DNA of 52,960 nucleotides, taken from positions 1-52,960 of the forward strand of contig JAUVTI010000001.1 of assembly GCA_030601605.1 (NCBI GenBank), in the 5' to 3' direction. A program made the position numbers and the translations under genes. Positions 25,193 through 33,817 of the stretch are shown one piece after another (within the stretch, counting starts at the first letter, position 1; each line of letters starts with the position of its first letter). The DNA comes from Gemmatimonadales bacterium. GTDB lineage: Bacteria > Gemmatimonadota > Gemmatimonadetes > Gemmatimonadales > GWC2-71-9. The notes under the pieces were generated by a model. The model was not told the DNA's origin. It made no database searches and worked only from the letters and a program-made list of their open reading frames with translations.

Positions 25193-26022
25193 AGCGACTG
25201 GCTTTCTCACTTCTGGCACTGTCGGGCGTGGCGCTCGCCGCCTGCGGCACATCGGGCACGTCCGGCGGGGGAACGCCGTCACCCGCTGCGCCCGCCCGGT
25301 TCTCGTACGGACCGTTCACCGCGCAGTACCAGATCAGCTCGCACACCCGCGTGCAGCAGGATATCCAGGGGCAGGTTCAGGTCAGCGAATTCGGTCTCGT
25401 CTATTTCCTGAGCGTGAGTGCGGCCGACGAGGAGGGCGTCACGCGTCTCACGATGACCCTGGACTCGGTGCCGCAGCTGAGCGGCCCCTTGTTCTCACCG
25501 AGCACAGGTGCGGACGCGGCCGGCACCACGTTCACGGGCATCCTCTCCCCCGGGGGTGAGATCCTGGACTTCCAGGCGAGCAACACGACGAACACCCTCG
25601 TGGAGCAGCTGAGGCCCGGCCTCTCCCGCTTCTTCCCGAGGGTTCCTCTCGGTGGGGTGGAGGCCGGGCAGGCCTGGACCGACTCCGTCGAGATCAGCTC
25701 GGAGTCCGGTGGCCTCGACATTCTCGTGGAGGCAACCGCTCAGTTCCAGGCCCACGATTGGGGCGACCGCAACGGAGTGCGCGCTCTGTCGGCCAGCTCA
25801 GACACCGACTACACGCTCTCCGGAGGCGGGATGCAGGGCGGCAGCGAGATCACGATCGACGGCACCGGGGTGTCCCACGGAGGCTTCTTCCTGGGGGCCG
25901 ACGGCCGCTTCCTCGGCGGCGCCTCCGCCGACACGGCGCACATGTCGGCGTTCGTGGTGGCGATGGGGATGGACATCCCCATCCTGCAGACACGCGTCGA
26001 CACCGTCGCGGTCGTTCGGTAG
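25189..26022 (+). CDS. Exported lipoprotein of unknown function
   Basis: A 277-residue predicted lipoprotein: signal LAFSLLALSGVALAACGTSG with lipobox Cys near residue 19, then a Gly/Ser/Pro-rich tether. The remainder is beta-strand-rich with repeated polar-hydrophobic alternation (ILSPGGEILDFQASN, FFLGADGRFLGGASAD) and resembles DUF6263-type proteins that track a processed substrate, but I cannot assign it. It is coupled to the small upstream gene by ATGA overlap and abuts the outer-membrane barrel gene, so the three are one transcript. Confidence 0.75.
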   Translation: MKRLAFSLLALSGVALAACGTSGTSGGGTPSPAAPARFSYGPFTAQYQISSHTRVQQDIQGQVQVSEFGLVYFLSVSAADEEGVTRLTMTLDSVPQLSGPLFSPSTGADAAGTTFTGILSPGGEILDFQASNTTNTLVEQLRPGLSRFFPRVPLGGVEAGQAWTDSVEISSESGGLDILVEATAQFQAHDWGDRNGVRALSASSDTDYTLSGGGMQGGSEITIDGTGVSHGGFFLGADGRFLGGASADTAHMSAFVVAMGMDIPILQTRVDTVAVVR

Positions 26023-26859
26023 TTGACTCGGCCACTGGCCATCGCAGCCCTCCTGGCGGCGCTCTGCGCGAGCGCCGCCGAGGGGCAAATTCGCAGGCCG
26101 CGTTCCGACGCGTACCTCTTCGCCTCCAACACGGACGACGTGCGCGCCCTCTGGGTCAACCCGGCGGGACTCGCCATCGTGCGCGAGACTTCCGTGATGG
26201 CGGAGTTCGTTCTCGACAACCCGCCCCAGGAGAGCCTCCGCTGGTCGCAGTGGACCCTCGCCTTCAACTCACGCGGCTTTTCGGCAGGCTTCCAGCAGGA
26301 CCGGTTGCCGTCGGGCGAGAACATCGAGACAATCCGCGTCGGTGGCGCGGTCGGCTTCCGCGGCGGGGCACTGGGCGGCTCGATCAGCATATACGCCCAG
26401 GAGGAGAACGATCGCGGCGGCGACATAGGCGTCATGTACCGCCTCATATCGCCCCTCACGGTTGCGGCGCTGCTCAAGAACATCGGGCGGCCGCTGCTGG
26501 GGGACTCGGTGGCGGCCCTCACCGGCGGGCTCGGGCTGAGTTGGCTCGCAGTACCCAATCACCTCCAGATCTCAGTCGAGGCGGAATTCACCGAGAAGCT
26601 CGAGAACACGACGCGGCAGTCCCTGTTCCGCGCCGGACTCGTACTCGCCACCGGCGGCAAGTTGCCCTTCGGCCTGGTGACCACACTCGATCTGGCCAGC
26701 AACATGAGGGTGGACGCATGGCACCTGGGGATCTCCGTGGGCGGCAACGATCGCGTCATCCTTCTCGGCACCGCCGAGCAGGTTCAGGGCTCCGGCCGCG
26801 TATCACAGATGAGCCTGAGCGGAGTGGCCAGCAGGCGGCCCCCCGGAAGGCGGCCGTAG
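26023..26859 (+). CDS. Predicted outer-membrane beta-barrel protein
   Basis: A 278-residue protein with signal peptide PLAIAALLAALCASAAEGQ. The body alternates polar and hydrophobic residues with Gly-rich turns, and the opening DDVRALWVNPAGLAIV is the NPAGL motif seen in FadL/PorV-like barrels. TTG at 26023, immediately after the preceding TAG, is chosen as start because only it gives the complete signal. Possible roles are a transport channel or an outer-membrane anchor. A bidirectional terminator follows at 26883-26913. Confidence 0.75.
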   Translation: MTRPLAIAALLAALCASAAEGQIRRPRSDAYLFASNTDDVRALWVNPAGLAIVRETSVMAEFVLDNPPQESLRWSQWTLAFNSRGFSAGFQQDRLPSGENIETIRVGGAVGFRGGALGGSISIYAQEENDRGGDIGVMYRLISPLTVAALLKNIGRPLLGDSVAALTGGLGLSWLAVPNHLQISVEAEFTEKLENTTRQSLFRAGLVLATGGKLPFGLVTTLDLASNMRVDAWHLGISVGGNDRVILLGTAEQVQGSGRVSQMSLSGVASRRPPGRRP

Positions 26860-26882
26860 GCAGACCGGCAGAGCAGGATACA

Positions 26883-26913
26883 AAACGGCACCGGCGCTTC
26901 ACCGGTGCCGTTT
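26883..26913. terminator. Bidirectional intrinsic terminator between the barrel gene and dnaN
   Basis: A perfect 12-bp stem, 26883-26894 with 26902-26913 (AAACGGCACCGG and complement), and a 7-nt loop. On the minus strand it is followed by TTTG, on the plus strand by TTTCCGTT counting the stem end. It serves both convergent genes. Confidence 0.85.
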
Positions 26914-26944
26914 CCGTTACTGGCCCCTCGGACTCGATGGGTCT

Positions 26945-28054
26945 CTAGTCCACCAGGCGCAGCGGCATCACCAGACACATATACGATGCCGGATCGTCCC
27001 AGCCCACGGGCTCCACCGTAGCGGCGCGCTCGGGCGCCTTGAAGGTGAGCCGTACCTCGTCGGTGGGCATGTACTTCAGAATCTCCAGCAGGTAGTTGGC
27101 GTTGAACCCGATCTCCAGGGCGTCGCCGTCGTACGTGACGGCCATCTCGTCCTGGGCCTCCCCCAGGTCAGGCGTGCTCACACTCAGCTTGAGCGAGCCC
27201 CCGGTGAACTGCAGCCGCACGCGATGCGTCTGGTCGCTGGCAACTACGCCGACCCGCCGCAGTGCCGCGGCGAGGCCGTCCTTCTCGACGGTACAGGCCC
27301 GATCGTTGTCCCGCGGGATCACCTGGTCGTAATTCGGATACGGCCCCTCTATGAGACGCGTGAACACCAGGGTGGTGCCGCTCCGGAATCCGAGGTGGTT
27401 GTCGCTCTTCGCGATCTCGAGCTCGTCGGAGGGTCCTAACGGCCGCCCCACCTGGTCCAGCGCCTTCGGGGGCACTATCAAGTCGGCGGACGCGCCCGCG
27501 CTGCCCACCGGTACGTCCATCTTCGACAGCCGGTGACCGTTGGTGGCCACCATCCGCATCACATCCCCTTGCAGCTGCCACAGCACGCCGTTCAGGATCG
27601 GGCGGCTCTCCTCAGTGGAAGCCGCGAAGCTCACGTGGTTGATCAGCTTCTGGAGGTCGCTCGACGTGACCGTCCAGGCTTCGTCGAAGTTGACCGGCGG
27701 GAAGTTGGGGAACTCCTCGCGTGGGATCCCCAGGAGCTTGAACCGGGACCGGCCGCATTCGAGGCTCACTCGCTGCTCGCCGGAGGCGGTCATCCGAATG
27801 GCCGCGCTCGGCAGCTCACGCACGATGTCGACCAGCTTCTTGGCCGGCACCGTCACGGCGCCTTCCTCATCTACTTCAGCCGGGACTACCGTGCTCACGG
27901 CGATGTCGAGATCGGTGCCCGACAGACGAACTCCGTCGGCGGTCGCCTCGATCAGGATATTAGAGAGAATCGGGAGGGTGGTCTTTGTCGGCACACTGGC
28001 CGCAACAGCGACCAATCCCTCCTGCAAACGCTCCCGTGTGATCGTGAACTTCAT
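26945..28054 (-). CDS. dnaN: DNA polymerase III beta subunit (sliding clamp)
   Basis: A 369-residue three-domain ring protein that tethers polymerase to DNA. N-terminal MKFTITRERLQEGL, internal LPILSNILIEA, NGHRLSKMD and C-terminal CLVMPLRLVD are characteristic; the last is the conserved end that closes the protein-binding cleft. The length is standard. The gene lies 244 nt below dnaA in the same direction, the usual dnaA-dnaN order, and the spacer is the probable origin. No recF or gyrB follows, unlike the common arrangement. Confidence 0.96.
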   Translation of the reverse strand: MKFTITRERLQEGLVAVAASVPTKTTLPILSNILIEATADGVRLSGTDLDIAVSTVVPAEVDEEGAVTVPAKKLVDIVRELPSAAIRMTASGEQRVSLECGRSRFKLLGIPREEFPNFPPVNFDEAWTVTSSDLQKLINHVSFAASTEESRPILNGVLWQLQGDVMRMVATNGHRLSKMDVPVGSAGASADLIVPPKALDQVGRPLGPSDELEIAKSDNHLGFRSGTTLVFTRLIEGPYPNYDQVIPRDNDRACTVEKDGLAAALRRVGVVASDQTHRVRLQFTGGSLKLSVSTPDLGEAQDEMAVTYDGDALEIGFNANYLLEILKYMPTDEVRLTFKAPERAATVEPVGWDDPASYMCLVMPLRLVD

Positions 28055-28298
28055 ATGGGTCTCTTCTCTGCCAAGTGGAGAAGAAGTCTATTACTACTCT
28101 ACTAGATTAATAATTAGTAGTACTAGTAGAGGGTCTGGAAACCTTGATAGACTCGCTAAACACTTCTCCGGGTTCTGGTTCGGGCACTCTCCGCATGTGA
28201 ATTCGCGGTATGGGCTGTGGACCGGCCGTAGAAACCGCGACGGCTATCCCCATCAGCCACATTCATCCACAACACCTTCAACAGGCTTTCTACGAAAC
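28055..28298. other. Candidate chromosomal replication origin (oriC) in the dnaA-dnaN spacer
   Basis: This 244-base gap contrasts with its surroundings in being AT-rich at 28081-28130. That part carries TACTACTCTACTA (28092-28104) and TAGTAGTACTAGTAG (28115-28129), so both strands show runs of TAG/TAA triplets like the DnaA-trio elements described for bacterial origins. DnaA-box-like sequences are TCATCCACA at 28263-28271 (8 of 9 to TTATCCACA) and CTATCCCCA at 28244-28252 (7 of 9). Boxes are few and imperfect, so replication origin is an inference supported by gene context. The dnaN promoter must also lie here. Confidence 0.55.
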
Positions 28299-29672
28299 CT
28301 ACACCAGCTCGCGTCGCGCGTGCTCCACCCGGTCGCGGAACTTGCGGTCGCTGGCCATCACACGCTGCACCTTGTCCAGACTGTGGATGACCGTCGAGTG
28401 GTCGCGCCCGCCGAAAGCCTGTCCGATCTCGACGAGCTGCATTCCCAGCAGTTCCCGCGCGAGGAACATCGCCACCTGACGTGGAACGGTCAGCGCCCTG
28501 GTCCGCGCCTTGGAGCGCAGGCCCTCCGGCGTGACTCCCCAGCGGCGGGCCACCACTTCCTGCACCCGATCCACGCTGGGAAGGGCCTCGGGGCGACCGC
28601 TCGCGGCCTCCGCGCTCTGCCGGATCTTGTCCGCCAGCGCGTCCCTGGCCAGATCCACCGTCACCTCACGGTGCTTCAGCGAGGCGTAGAGCAGCAGCTT
28701 GATGATCGAGCCCTCCAGCTCCCGCACCGAGCTCCTGACGTGCTCCGCGATGAACCGCAGCACGTCGTCGGGGATCGTGAGCTCCAGGTGATCCTGCTCG
28801 GCCTTCTTGCGCAGGATGGCGATGCGGTGCTCCAGGTCCGGCTGCCCGATGTCTGCCACCATGCCCCACTCGAACCGGCTCACGAGCCGCGACTCGAGTC
28901 CGGGGATCTCCTTGGGCGGTCTGTCCGAGGTGAGGACGATCTGCTTTTCGGCCTCGTGCAGAGCGTTGAACGTGTGGAAGAACTCCTCCTGGGTCATTTC
29001 CTTGCCCTCGAGGAAATGCACGTCGTCGACCAGGAAGATGTCCACCTCCGTCCTGTACCGCTTCCGGAACTCCACCATCGTCCGGCCGTGGATACTCTCG
29101 ATCACCTCGTTGATGAACTGCTCGGCGCCCATGTAGACCACGCGGGCGCTGTCGTCACGCCCCAGAACGGCGTGGGCGATGGCCTGCATCAGATGCGTCT
29201 TGCCCAGTCCGGTGGCGCCGTAGATGAACAGCGGGTTGTACGTCTTTCCGGGGGCCTCCGCCACGGCGTGGGCCGCCGCACTGGCGAGCTCGTTCGACTT
29301 GCCGATCACGAAGGTCTGGAATGAGTAGCGCTCGTTGAGCGGCCGGGCCGCGCTGCTGCGGCCGCCCCCATCGCTCGACCGGGGCGCCACGAAGAAGTCC
29401 ATTTGGGGCCGCTGCGCCCGCTCCTCCTGCACCCGGAACGTGACTTTGAGGGGTGAGCCGAGCTTCTCCTGGGCCAATCTGGCCAGCAGGTCGGAATGCT
29501 TGGACTCGTTCCACTCGACGGCGAACTGGTCGGGAGCGCCCAAGATCAGTCTATCTTCCTGCAGCCCAATTGGCTCCACCGGCTCCAGCCATGTGCGGAC
29601 TGTGGGGTCAGGAAGCTCTGTGCGGGCCGCCTCCAATAGACGGGACCACGCTTGTTTAGCTGTCAATTCCAT
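28299..29672 (-). CDS. dnaA: Chromosomal replication initiator protein DnaA
   Basis: A 457-residue initiator ATPase. Domain I (about 1-85) starts with AKQAWSRLLEAARTELPD; a short linker follows. The AAA+ core has Walker A GATGLGKTH (152-160; GG.GLGKTH in most species), Walker B VDIFLVDDVHFLEGKE, and sensor regions including LESRLVSRFEWG. C-terminal domain IV ends with the DnaA-box-binding signature FGGRDHSTVIHSL. It is read leftward, divergent from the rpmH operon, with dnaN downstream, the classic origin neighbourhood. Confidence 0.96.
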   Translation of the reverse strand: MELTAKQAWSRLLEAARTELPDPTVRTWLEPVEPIGLQEDRLILGAPDQFAVEWNESKHSDLLARLAQEKLGSPLKVTFRVQEERAQRPQMDFFVAPRSSDGGGRSSAARPLNERYSFQTFVIGKSNELASAAAHAVAEAPGKTYNPLFIYGATGLGKTHLMQAIAHAVLGRDDSARVVYMGAEQFINEVIESIHGRTMVEFRKRYRTEVDIFLVDDVHFLEGKEMTQEEFFHTFNALHEAEKQIVLTSDRPPKEIPGLESRLVSRFEWGMVADIGQPDLEHRIAILRKKAEQDHLELTIPDDVLRFIAEHVRSSVRELEGSIIKLLLYASLKHREVTVDLARDALADKIRQSAEAASGRPEALPSVDRVQEVVARRWGVTPEGLRSKARTRALTVPRQVAMFLARELLGMQLVEIGQAFGGRDHSTVIHSLDKVQRVMASDRKFRDRVEHARRELV

Positions 29673-29808
29673 CTGCTGTTGCGGACTACTTTTGGTAGGC
29701 GGTTTGATAGGGCACGACGATGGTACCGCGCCGATGTGGAAAAGTCAACCTTGACCGAAACAGCCCAGTACGACTAGTTTTCGCGCCCGCGTGAGAAGGG
29801 CATGAGGC
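29673..29808. promoter_or_regulatory. dnaA / rpmH divergent promoter region with a DnaA box
   Basis: This 136-base region holds both promoters. TGTGGAAAA at 29735-29743 is, on the opposite strand, TTTTCCACA, a full match to the relaxed DnaA-box consensus TTWTNCACA. A single box here suits DnaA autoregulation, or it may be a secondary part of the origin. Core promoter hexamers cannot be assigned with confidence. Confidence 0.5.
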
Positions 29809-29970
29809 ATGAAAAGAACGTATCAGCCGAGCAATAGGCGGCGCAAAAATAAGCACGGATTCCGGGCACGGATGAAGACCCGATGGGGCCGGGCGGTGTT
29901 GAGCCGCAGGCGCCGAAAGGGACGCAAGCGGGTGTCGGTTGCGGCGCCGTCCAAGCACGGAGGGCATTGA
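29809..29970 (+). CDS. rpmH: 50S ribosomal protein L34
   Basis: A 53-residue protein beginning KRTYQPSNRRRKNKHGFR, the near-invariant L34 sequence, then ARMKTRWGRAVLSRRRRKGR. It is about 8 residues longer than the usual 44-46, with the extra residues (VAAPSKHGGH) at the C-terminus. It is the first gene of the rpmH-rnpA-yidD-yidC-mnmE unit. The stop codon overlaps the probable TTG start of rnpA. Confidence 0.95.
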   Translation: MKRTYQPSNRRRKNKHGFRARMKTRWGRAVLSRRRRKGRKRVSVAAPSKHGGH

Positions 29971-30311
29971 GGCCCGAGGGACTACCTCGGAGCTGGCGCT
30001 TGACGCGCAGATCTGACCTGACGGCGGTGACGCGTTCCGGCCGCCGCCGCCGCACCCCGAGACTGGACATTTCCTGGCGAGCCAACGAGTTGGGACACCC
30101 GCGCCTAGGCGTTGTCGTGCCGCGCCACGGCCGCAGCGTCGTGGAGCGCAACCGCCTGCGGCGCCGGCTCCGCGAGTTCGCTCGGCGGCGCCTGCTCCCG
30201 CGCCTGGCTCCGATCGATCTCGTGATCCGCTCTCGCCAGGCCGCCTACGGGTCCGACTTTCCCGAACTGGCCACCGACCTGGATCTATGGGCGCTCTCGC
30301 TGTCGGGCTGA
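29967..30311 (+). CDS. rnpA: Ribonuclease P protein component
   Basis: A 114-residue basic protein. The opening RLTRRSDLTAVTRSGRRRR matches the N-terminal RNase P protein fold, and RSVVERNRLRRRLREFAR is the RNR-type signature helix that binds the RNA subunit. I chose TTG at 29967, which overlaps the rpmH stop (ATTGA) and lies 11 codons before the conserved RLTRRSDL; the longer frame to 29883 would be inside rpmH. The partner RNA gene rnpB is at 24525. YidD begins 25 nt before this gene ends. Confidence 0.9.
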   Translation: MRPEGLPRSWRLTRRSDLTAVTRSGRRRRTPRLDISWRANELGHPRLGVVVPRHGRSVVERNRLRRRLREFARRRLLPRLAPIDLVIRSRQAAYGSDFPELATDLDLWALSLSG

Positions 30312-30526
30312 CGCGCTGGCCGCGAAACGCGGTTACGGCGCTCATCCGTGCCTACCAGGTGGCTGCGTCCCCCTTCCCTTCGCCGTGCCGCTTCGCACCT
30401 ACGTGCTCGACGTATGCGCTCGAGGCCGTGAGGCGCTACGGCGCCCTGAAGGGCTCCTGGCTGGGCGTGAAGCGCATTCTCAAGTGCCATCCGTTCCATC
30501 CGGGTGGCCCCGACCCGGTCCCATGA
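30287..30526 (+). CDS. yidD: Membrane protein insertion efficiency factor YidD
   Basis: A 79-residue protein with the YidD core: IRAYQVAASPFPSPCRFAP, TCSTYALEAVRRYGALKG and KRILKCHPFHPGG. The three conserved Cys are present. It assists YidC-dependent membrane insertion at the inner membrane. The ATG lies inside the 3' end of rnpA (25-nt overlap in another frame), an arrangement common for these two genes. YidC follows after 11 nt. Confidence 0.93.
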   Translation: MGALAVGLTRWPRNAVTALIRAYQVAASPFPSPCRFAPTCSTYALEAVRRYGALKGSWLGVKRILKCHPFHPGGPDPVP

Positions 30527-30537
30527 GGGCTCGCTGA

Positions 30538-32193
30538 ATGGACCGTCGCACTTTACTGGCCATCAGCCTGATGCTGCTCATCGCCGTGGTGCCGGCGCTC
30601 TTCATGCGTCGGGACCGCCCGGCCCAGGGCCCGGCCGTTGCCGCGGACAGCGTCCTGTCCCAGCCTGCCGAGACCGCGGCGGCCCAGCCGGAGGCGCCCC
30701 GGCCTGAGATGGTGCCGCAGCCGGCGGCCGCGCTGCCTGCCGCCCGTGACTCGGCGCCCGCGCAGGTAGTGGCCGTCGAGTCGGATCTGTACCGCTTCGA
30801 GTTCTCGACCCGCGGCGCCCGGATCGTGAGTGCGATTCTCGAGAAGTACGAGACCTTCAGGCCCGGTGACACGGGCCGTGTACAGATGATCCCGCAGGGC
30901 TCCCGCTGGCTGGACTACTACCTCGTGGTCGAGGGCGACACGGTCTCGCTGGCCGACTGGTCGTTCGAGCCCACCACCACCGCGCTCGCCGTGACGGGCG
31001 AGAGCGCGGAGCTGGGGTGGGTCGCGCGGCGCGGATTCGTGTCAGTGGAGCTCACCTACACGTTCTGGCCCGGCACGTACATGTTCGACGTTGCGGGCCG
31101 CGTAACGGGCGCATCGCGCAGCGCCCTGATCGTGATCGGCCTGGGGCCGCGCATCGCGCCGGTGGAGGCTGACAGCGTGTGGGACTACCGGTCGTACGGT
31201 GTGGTGACCAAGGACGGTAGCACTGAGCGCCTGAACTTCCGCTCGCTGGATCCCGGCGAGCAGCGCGCCCTGGAGGGCCCGTTCGAGTGGGTGGCGATCA
31301 AGTCCAAGTACTTCCTCGGTGCCGTGCTGGCGCTGGATGAGGAGCAGCCGAAGTTCGGCGGTGCGTTGGTCACGGGCGGGAACCGCTCGGGCAAGTATGC
31401 CGTTCGCGCCAATGTGCTCGCGTCGCTGCCGGCCCCGGGGGGAACGTTCAGCTTCCAATGCTACTTTGGACCCCAGGAGTTCCATAGCCTCTCGGCGATC
31501 GGCCACGGGCTGGAGGACGTCAACCCGTACGGCTGGATCCTCCGTCCCATCATCCGCCCGTTCGCCAACTTGATAGTCCGCATCCTGTTGTGGATGCACG
31601 AAACGCTCAACCTGGGCTACGGTTGGGTACTCATCCTCTTCGGCCTGGCGATGCGCGTCCTGTTGTGGCCGCTCAATCAGAAGGCGATGCGGTCCAGCAT
31701 GGCGATGCAGGCCGTCCAGCCTGAGATGAAGGCGGTCCAGGAGCGCTACAAGGAAGATCCGCAGCGGATGCAGCAGGAGGTGATGAAGCTGTACAAGGAG
31801 CACGGGGTGAACCCGCTGGGCGGCTGCCTGCCGATGCTCATCCCGATGCCCATCCTGTTCGCTCTGTTCTTCGTGTTCCGCGAGACCATCGAGTTCCGCG
31901 GTGTGCCGTTCCTGTGGCTGCCCGATCTGTCGCGGCCGGACCCGTTCTTCATCATCCCGATCGCGATGGGCCTGTCGATGTTCGCGGTCACCCGCATCGG
32001 CCAGATCGGCGTGCCGCCGAACCCGCAGACCAAGATGATGCTGTACGTGATGCCGGGATTCCTCACGTTCATCTTCCTGAAGCTGTCGGCGGGCTTGAAC
32101 CTGTACTATGCGGTGAGCAACATCGCGTCGATTCCGCAGCAGTGGCTCATTGCGCAGCAGAGGCTCAGGAGGCAGGCGAACAAGAAGGAATGA
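30538..32193 (+). CDS. yidC: Membrane protein insertase YidC (Oxa1 family)
   Basis: A 551-residue insertase of the Gram-negative type: an N-terminal membrane helix (TLLAISLMLLIAVVPALF), a Pro/Ala-rich linker, a periplasmic beta domain (about 75-340), then the conserved five-helix core starting near LNLGYGWVLILFGLAMRVLL. The cytosolic hairpin contains MQAVQPEMKAVQERYKEDPQ and the later helix pair contains LPMLIPMPILFALFFVF. It acts alone or with SecYEG in inserting inner-membrane proteins. Confidence 0.95.
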   Translation: MDRRTLLAISLMLLIAVVPALFMRRDRPAQGPAVAADSVLSQPAETAAAQPEAPRPEMVPQPAAALPAARDSAPAQVVAVESDLYRFEFSTRGARIVSAILEKYETFRPGDTGRVQMIPQGSRWLDYYLVVEGDTVSLADWSFEPTTTALAVTGESAELGWVARRGFVSVELTYTFWPGTYMFDVAGRVTGASRSALIVIGLGPRIAPVEADSVWDYRSYGVVTKDGSTERLNFRSLDPGEQRALEGPFEWVAIKSKYFLGAVLALDEEQPKFGGALVTGGNRSGKYAVRANVLASLPAPGGTFSFQCYFGPQEFHSLSAIGHGLEDVNPYGWILRPIIRPFANLIVRILLWMHETLNLGYGWVLILFGLAMRVLLWPLNQKAMRSSMAMQAVQPEMKAVQERYKEDPQRMQQEVMKLYKEHGVNPLGGCLPMLIPMPILFALFFVFRETIEFRGVPFLWLPDLSRPDPFFIIPIAMGLSMFAVTRIGQIGVPPNPQTKMMLYVMPGFLTFIFLKLSAGLNLYYAVSNIASIPQQWLIAQQRLRRQANKKE

Positions 32194-32210
32194 GTGGGTA
32201 GTTTCTTCCC

Positions 32211-33560
32211 ATGCTCTCCGACGTTATCGCCGCGATCAGCACCCCACCCGGACGCTCCGGCATTGCGCTCGTGCGCGTCTCCGGTTCGGGCGCCCACGAA
32301 GCAGCGGCGAGGGTCCTCGCGTCCTTCACGGTCGAGCCGCTGCGGACGGCGCGCCTCTCGCCGGTCACCCACCCCAGCACCGGCGAGCTGCTCGACGAAG
32401 CGCTCTATCTCACGTACCGCGCGCCCGCCTCGTACACCGGCGAGGACATGGTGGAGCTCACCACGCACGGAGGGCTGCTGGTGCCGGCCGAGGTTCTCGG
32501 TGCGCTGCTCGCCGCCGGGACGCGTCAGGCGGCACCCGGGGAGTTCACCCGCCGCGCAGTTGCAAACGGCAAGCTGGACCTGCTCCAGGCCGAGGCCGTT
32601 GCCGATCTCGTGGATGCCACCGCCCCCGCGCAGCGCCGTGCGGCGCTGCAGCAGTTCGACCGCGGACTCTCCGGGCGCATTGCTGCCCTGCGCGACCAGG
32701 TACTCGAGCTCGAGGCTCTGGTGTGCTACGAGATCGACTTCCCCGAGGAGGACTCCGGTCCCGTTGCGCCGGAGCGGATTGCAGCTGCCGCGGCGGATGC
32801 CGGGAAGGCGATTGCGGCGCTCATCGGCACTGCCGCCGAGGGTGAGCGCCTGCGCGAAGGCGCTCTCGCAGTGATCGCGGGACGGCCCAACGTGGGAAAA
32901 TCGTCGCTGTTCAACGCCCTGTTGGGGAGCCAGCGGGCTATCGTGACACACATTCCCGGAACCACGCGCGATGCGATCGAGGCACCGGCCTCCTGTGGCG
33001 GCTTTCCATTCCGGTTGATCGACACTGCGGGCCTGCGCGAGTCGGAGGACGTCGTGGAGCGGCTCGGCGTCGAGGTCAGCAGACGCTACCTGAGCGCCGC
33101 GGACGTCGTGATCTTCTGCGCGGAGGCCGGCCACGAGCTGGCACGGGAGGAGCGGGAGTTCCTCGACGAGGTGGCGGTGCCCGTCGTGCTCGTGCGCACC
33201 AAGAGTGACCTGCTCGGCGACACCGCCCGCCCGGGTGCCGACAGTGGCATGATGGTGTCTGCCGAGACCGGGGACGGGATCGCCCGCCTGCGCTCAGCGC
33301 TCGCTGAGCACGTGTTCACGGGCCTGGCGGGCCGGGGAGACATCGGGCCGCTGGTTACGCGCGAGCGACACCGTGTAGCCCTCCAGCGGGCACAGGAGGA
33401 GGTCTCCCACTTCGAGCAGGCGCGCGCGGAGGGACTCGAGACCGCGGTCGCGGCCACGCATCTACGGGCGGCGGTAGCGGCCCTGGAGGACGTTATCGGA
33501 CTCGTGTCCACCGAGGATGTGCTGGAGAGGGTGTTCGAGAGCTTCTGCGTGGGGAAGTAG
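32211..33560 (+). CDS. mnmE: tRNA modification GTPase MnmE
   Basis: A 449-residue enzyme that with MnmG makes cmnm5U34 in tRNA anticodons. The N-terminal folate-binding domain starts DVIAAISTPPGRSGIALVRVSG. The inserted G domain has GRPNVGKSS (224-232), GTTRDAIE, DTAGLRESEDVVE and RTKSD. The C-terminal FCVGK is a variant of the catalytic C(I/L)GK motif with the Cys retained. It is the last gene of the rpmH unit and meets the opposing 13-gene operon after 5 nt. MnmG is not in the window. Confidence 0.95.
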   Translation: MLSDVIAAISTPPGRSGIALVRVSGSGAHEAAARVLASFTVEPLRTARLSPVTHPSTGELLDEALYLTYRAPASYTGEDMVELTTHGGLLVPAEVLGALLAAGTRQAAPGEFTRRAVANGKLDLLQAEAVADLVDATAPAQRRAALQQFDRGLSGRIAALRDQVLELEALVCYEIDFPEEDSGPVAPERIAAAAADAGKAIAALIGTAAEGERLREGALAVIAGRPNVGKSSLFNALLGSQRAIVTHIPGTTRDAIEAPASCGGFPFRLIDTAGLRESEDVVERLGVEVSRRYLSAADVVIFCAEAGHELAREEREFLDEVAVPVVLVRTKSDLLGDTARPGADSGMMVSAETGDGIARLRSALAEHVFTGLAGRGDIGPLVTRERHRVALQRAQEEVSHFEQARAEGLETAVAATHLRAAVAALEDVIGLVSTEDVLERVFESFCVGK

Positions 33561-33565
33561 CGGCG

Positions 33566-33817
33566 CTACAGCGTTTCGTCGCCTCCCTCCAACACCAGCC
33601 GCCACACTTCGTCCACGAGCCACTGCAGGCGCTCCTGGGCGTACTTCAGCTCGGACGGGCCCATGTCGTCGGCCCGGCGGGAGGTGTCCCGCACGTGCCC
33701 GATCAACTCGTCGAGTAGTTCGCGCAGGCCGCGCATCTGGCGGCGCTCCGGGAGCGGCTTTGCGGCGGGGCGTTTGGCGGAGCGGCGGGTCGGGCTTCTG
33801 GAGGACTTCTTCTTCAC
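33566..33817 (-). CDS. Small basic / helical hypothetical protein
   Basis: An 83-residue protein: a very basic N-terminus (KKKSSRSPTRRSAKRP) followed by an amphipathic helical region with acidic and hydrophobic residues (LRELLDELIGHVRDTSRRA, LQWLVDEVWRLVLEGG). GTG at 33817 overlaps the stop of the DUF2268-like gene by 4 nt (GTGA), which selects this start over a longer one. No family is recognised; a nucleic-acid or scaffold role is possible from composition only. It is the last gene of the 13-gene leftward unit. Confidence 0.65.
   Translation of the reverse strand: MKKKSSRSPTRRSAKRPAAKPLPERRQMRGLRELLDELIGHVRDTSRRADDMGPSELKYAQERLQWLVDEVWRLVLEGGDETL

Noticed and set aside
27540..29324. 594-codon plus-strand frame across dnaN and dnaA
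   Set aside because: It runs antisense to two certain genes, has no recognisable domain, and crosses the origin spacer.
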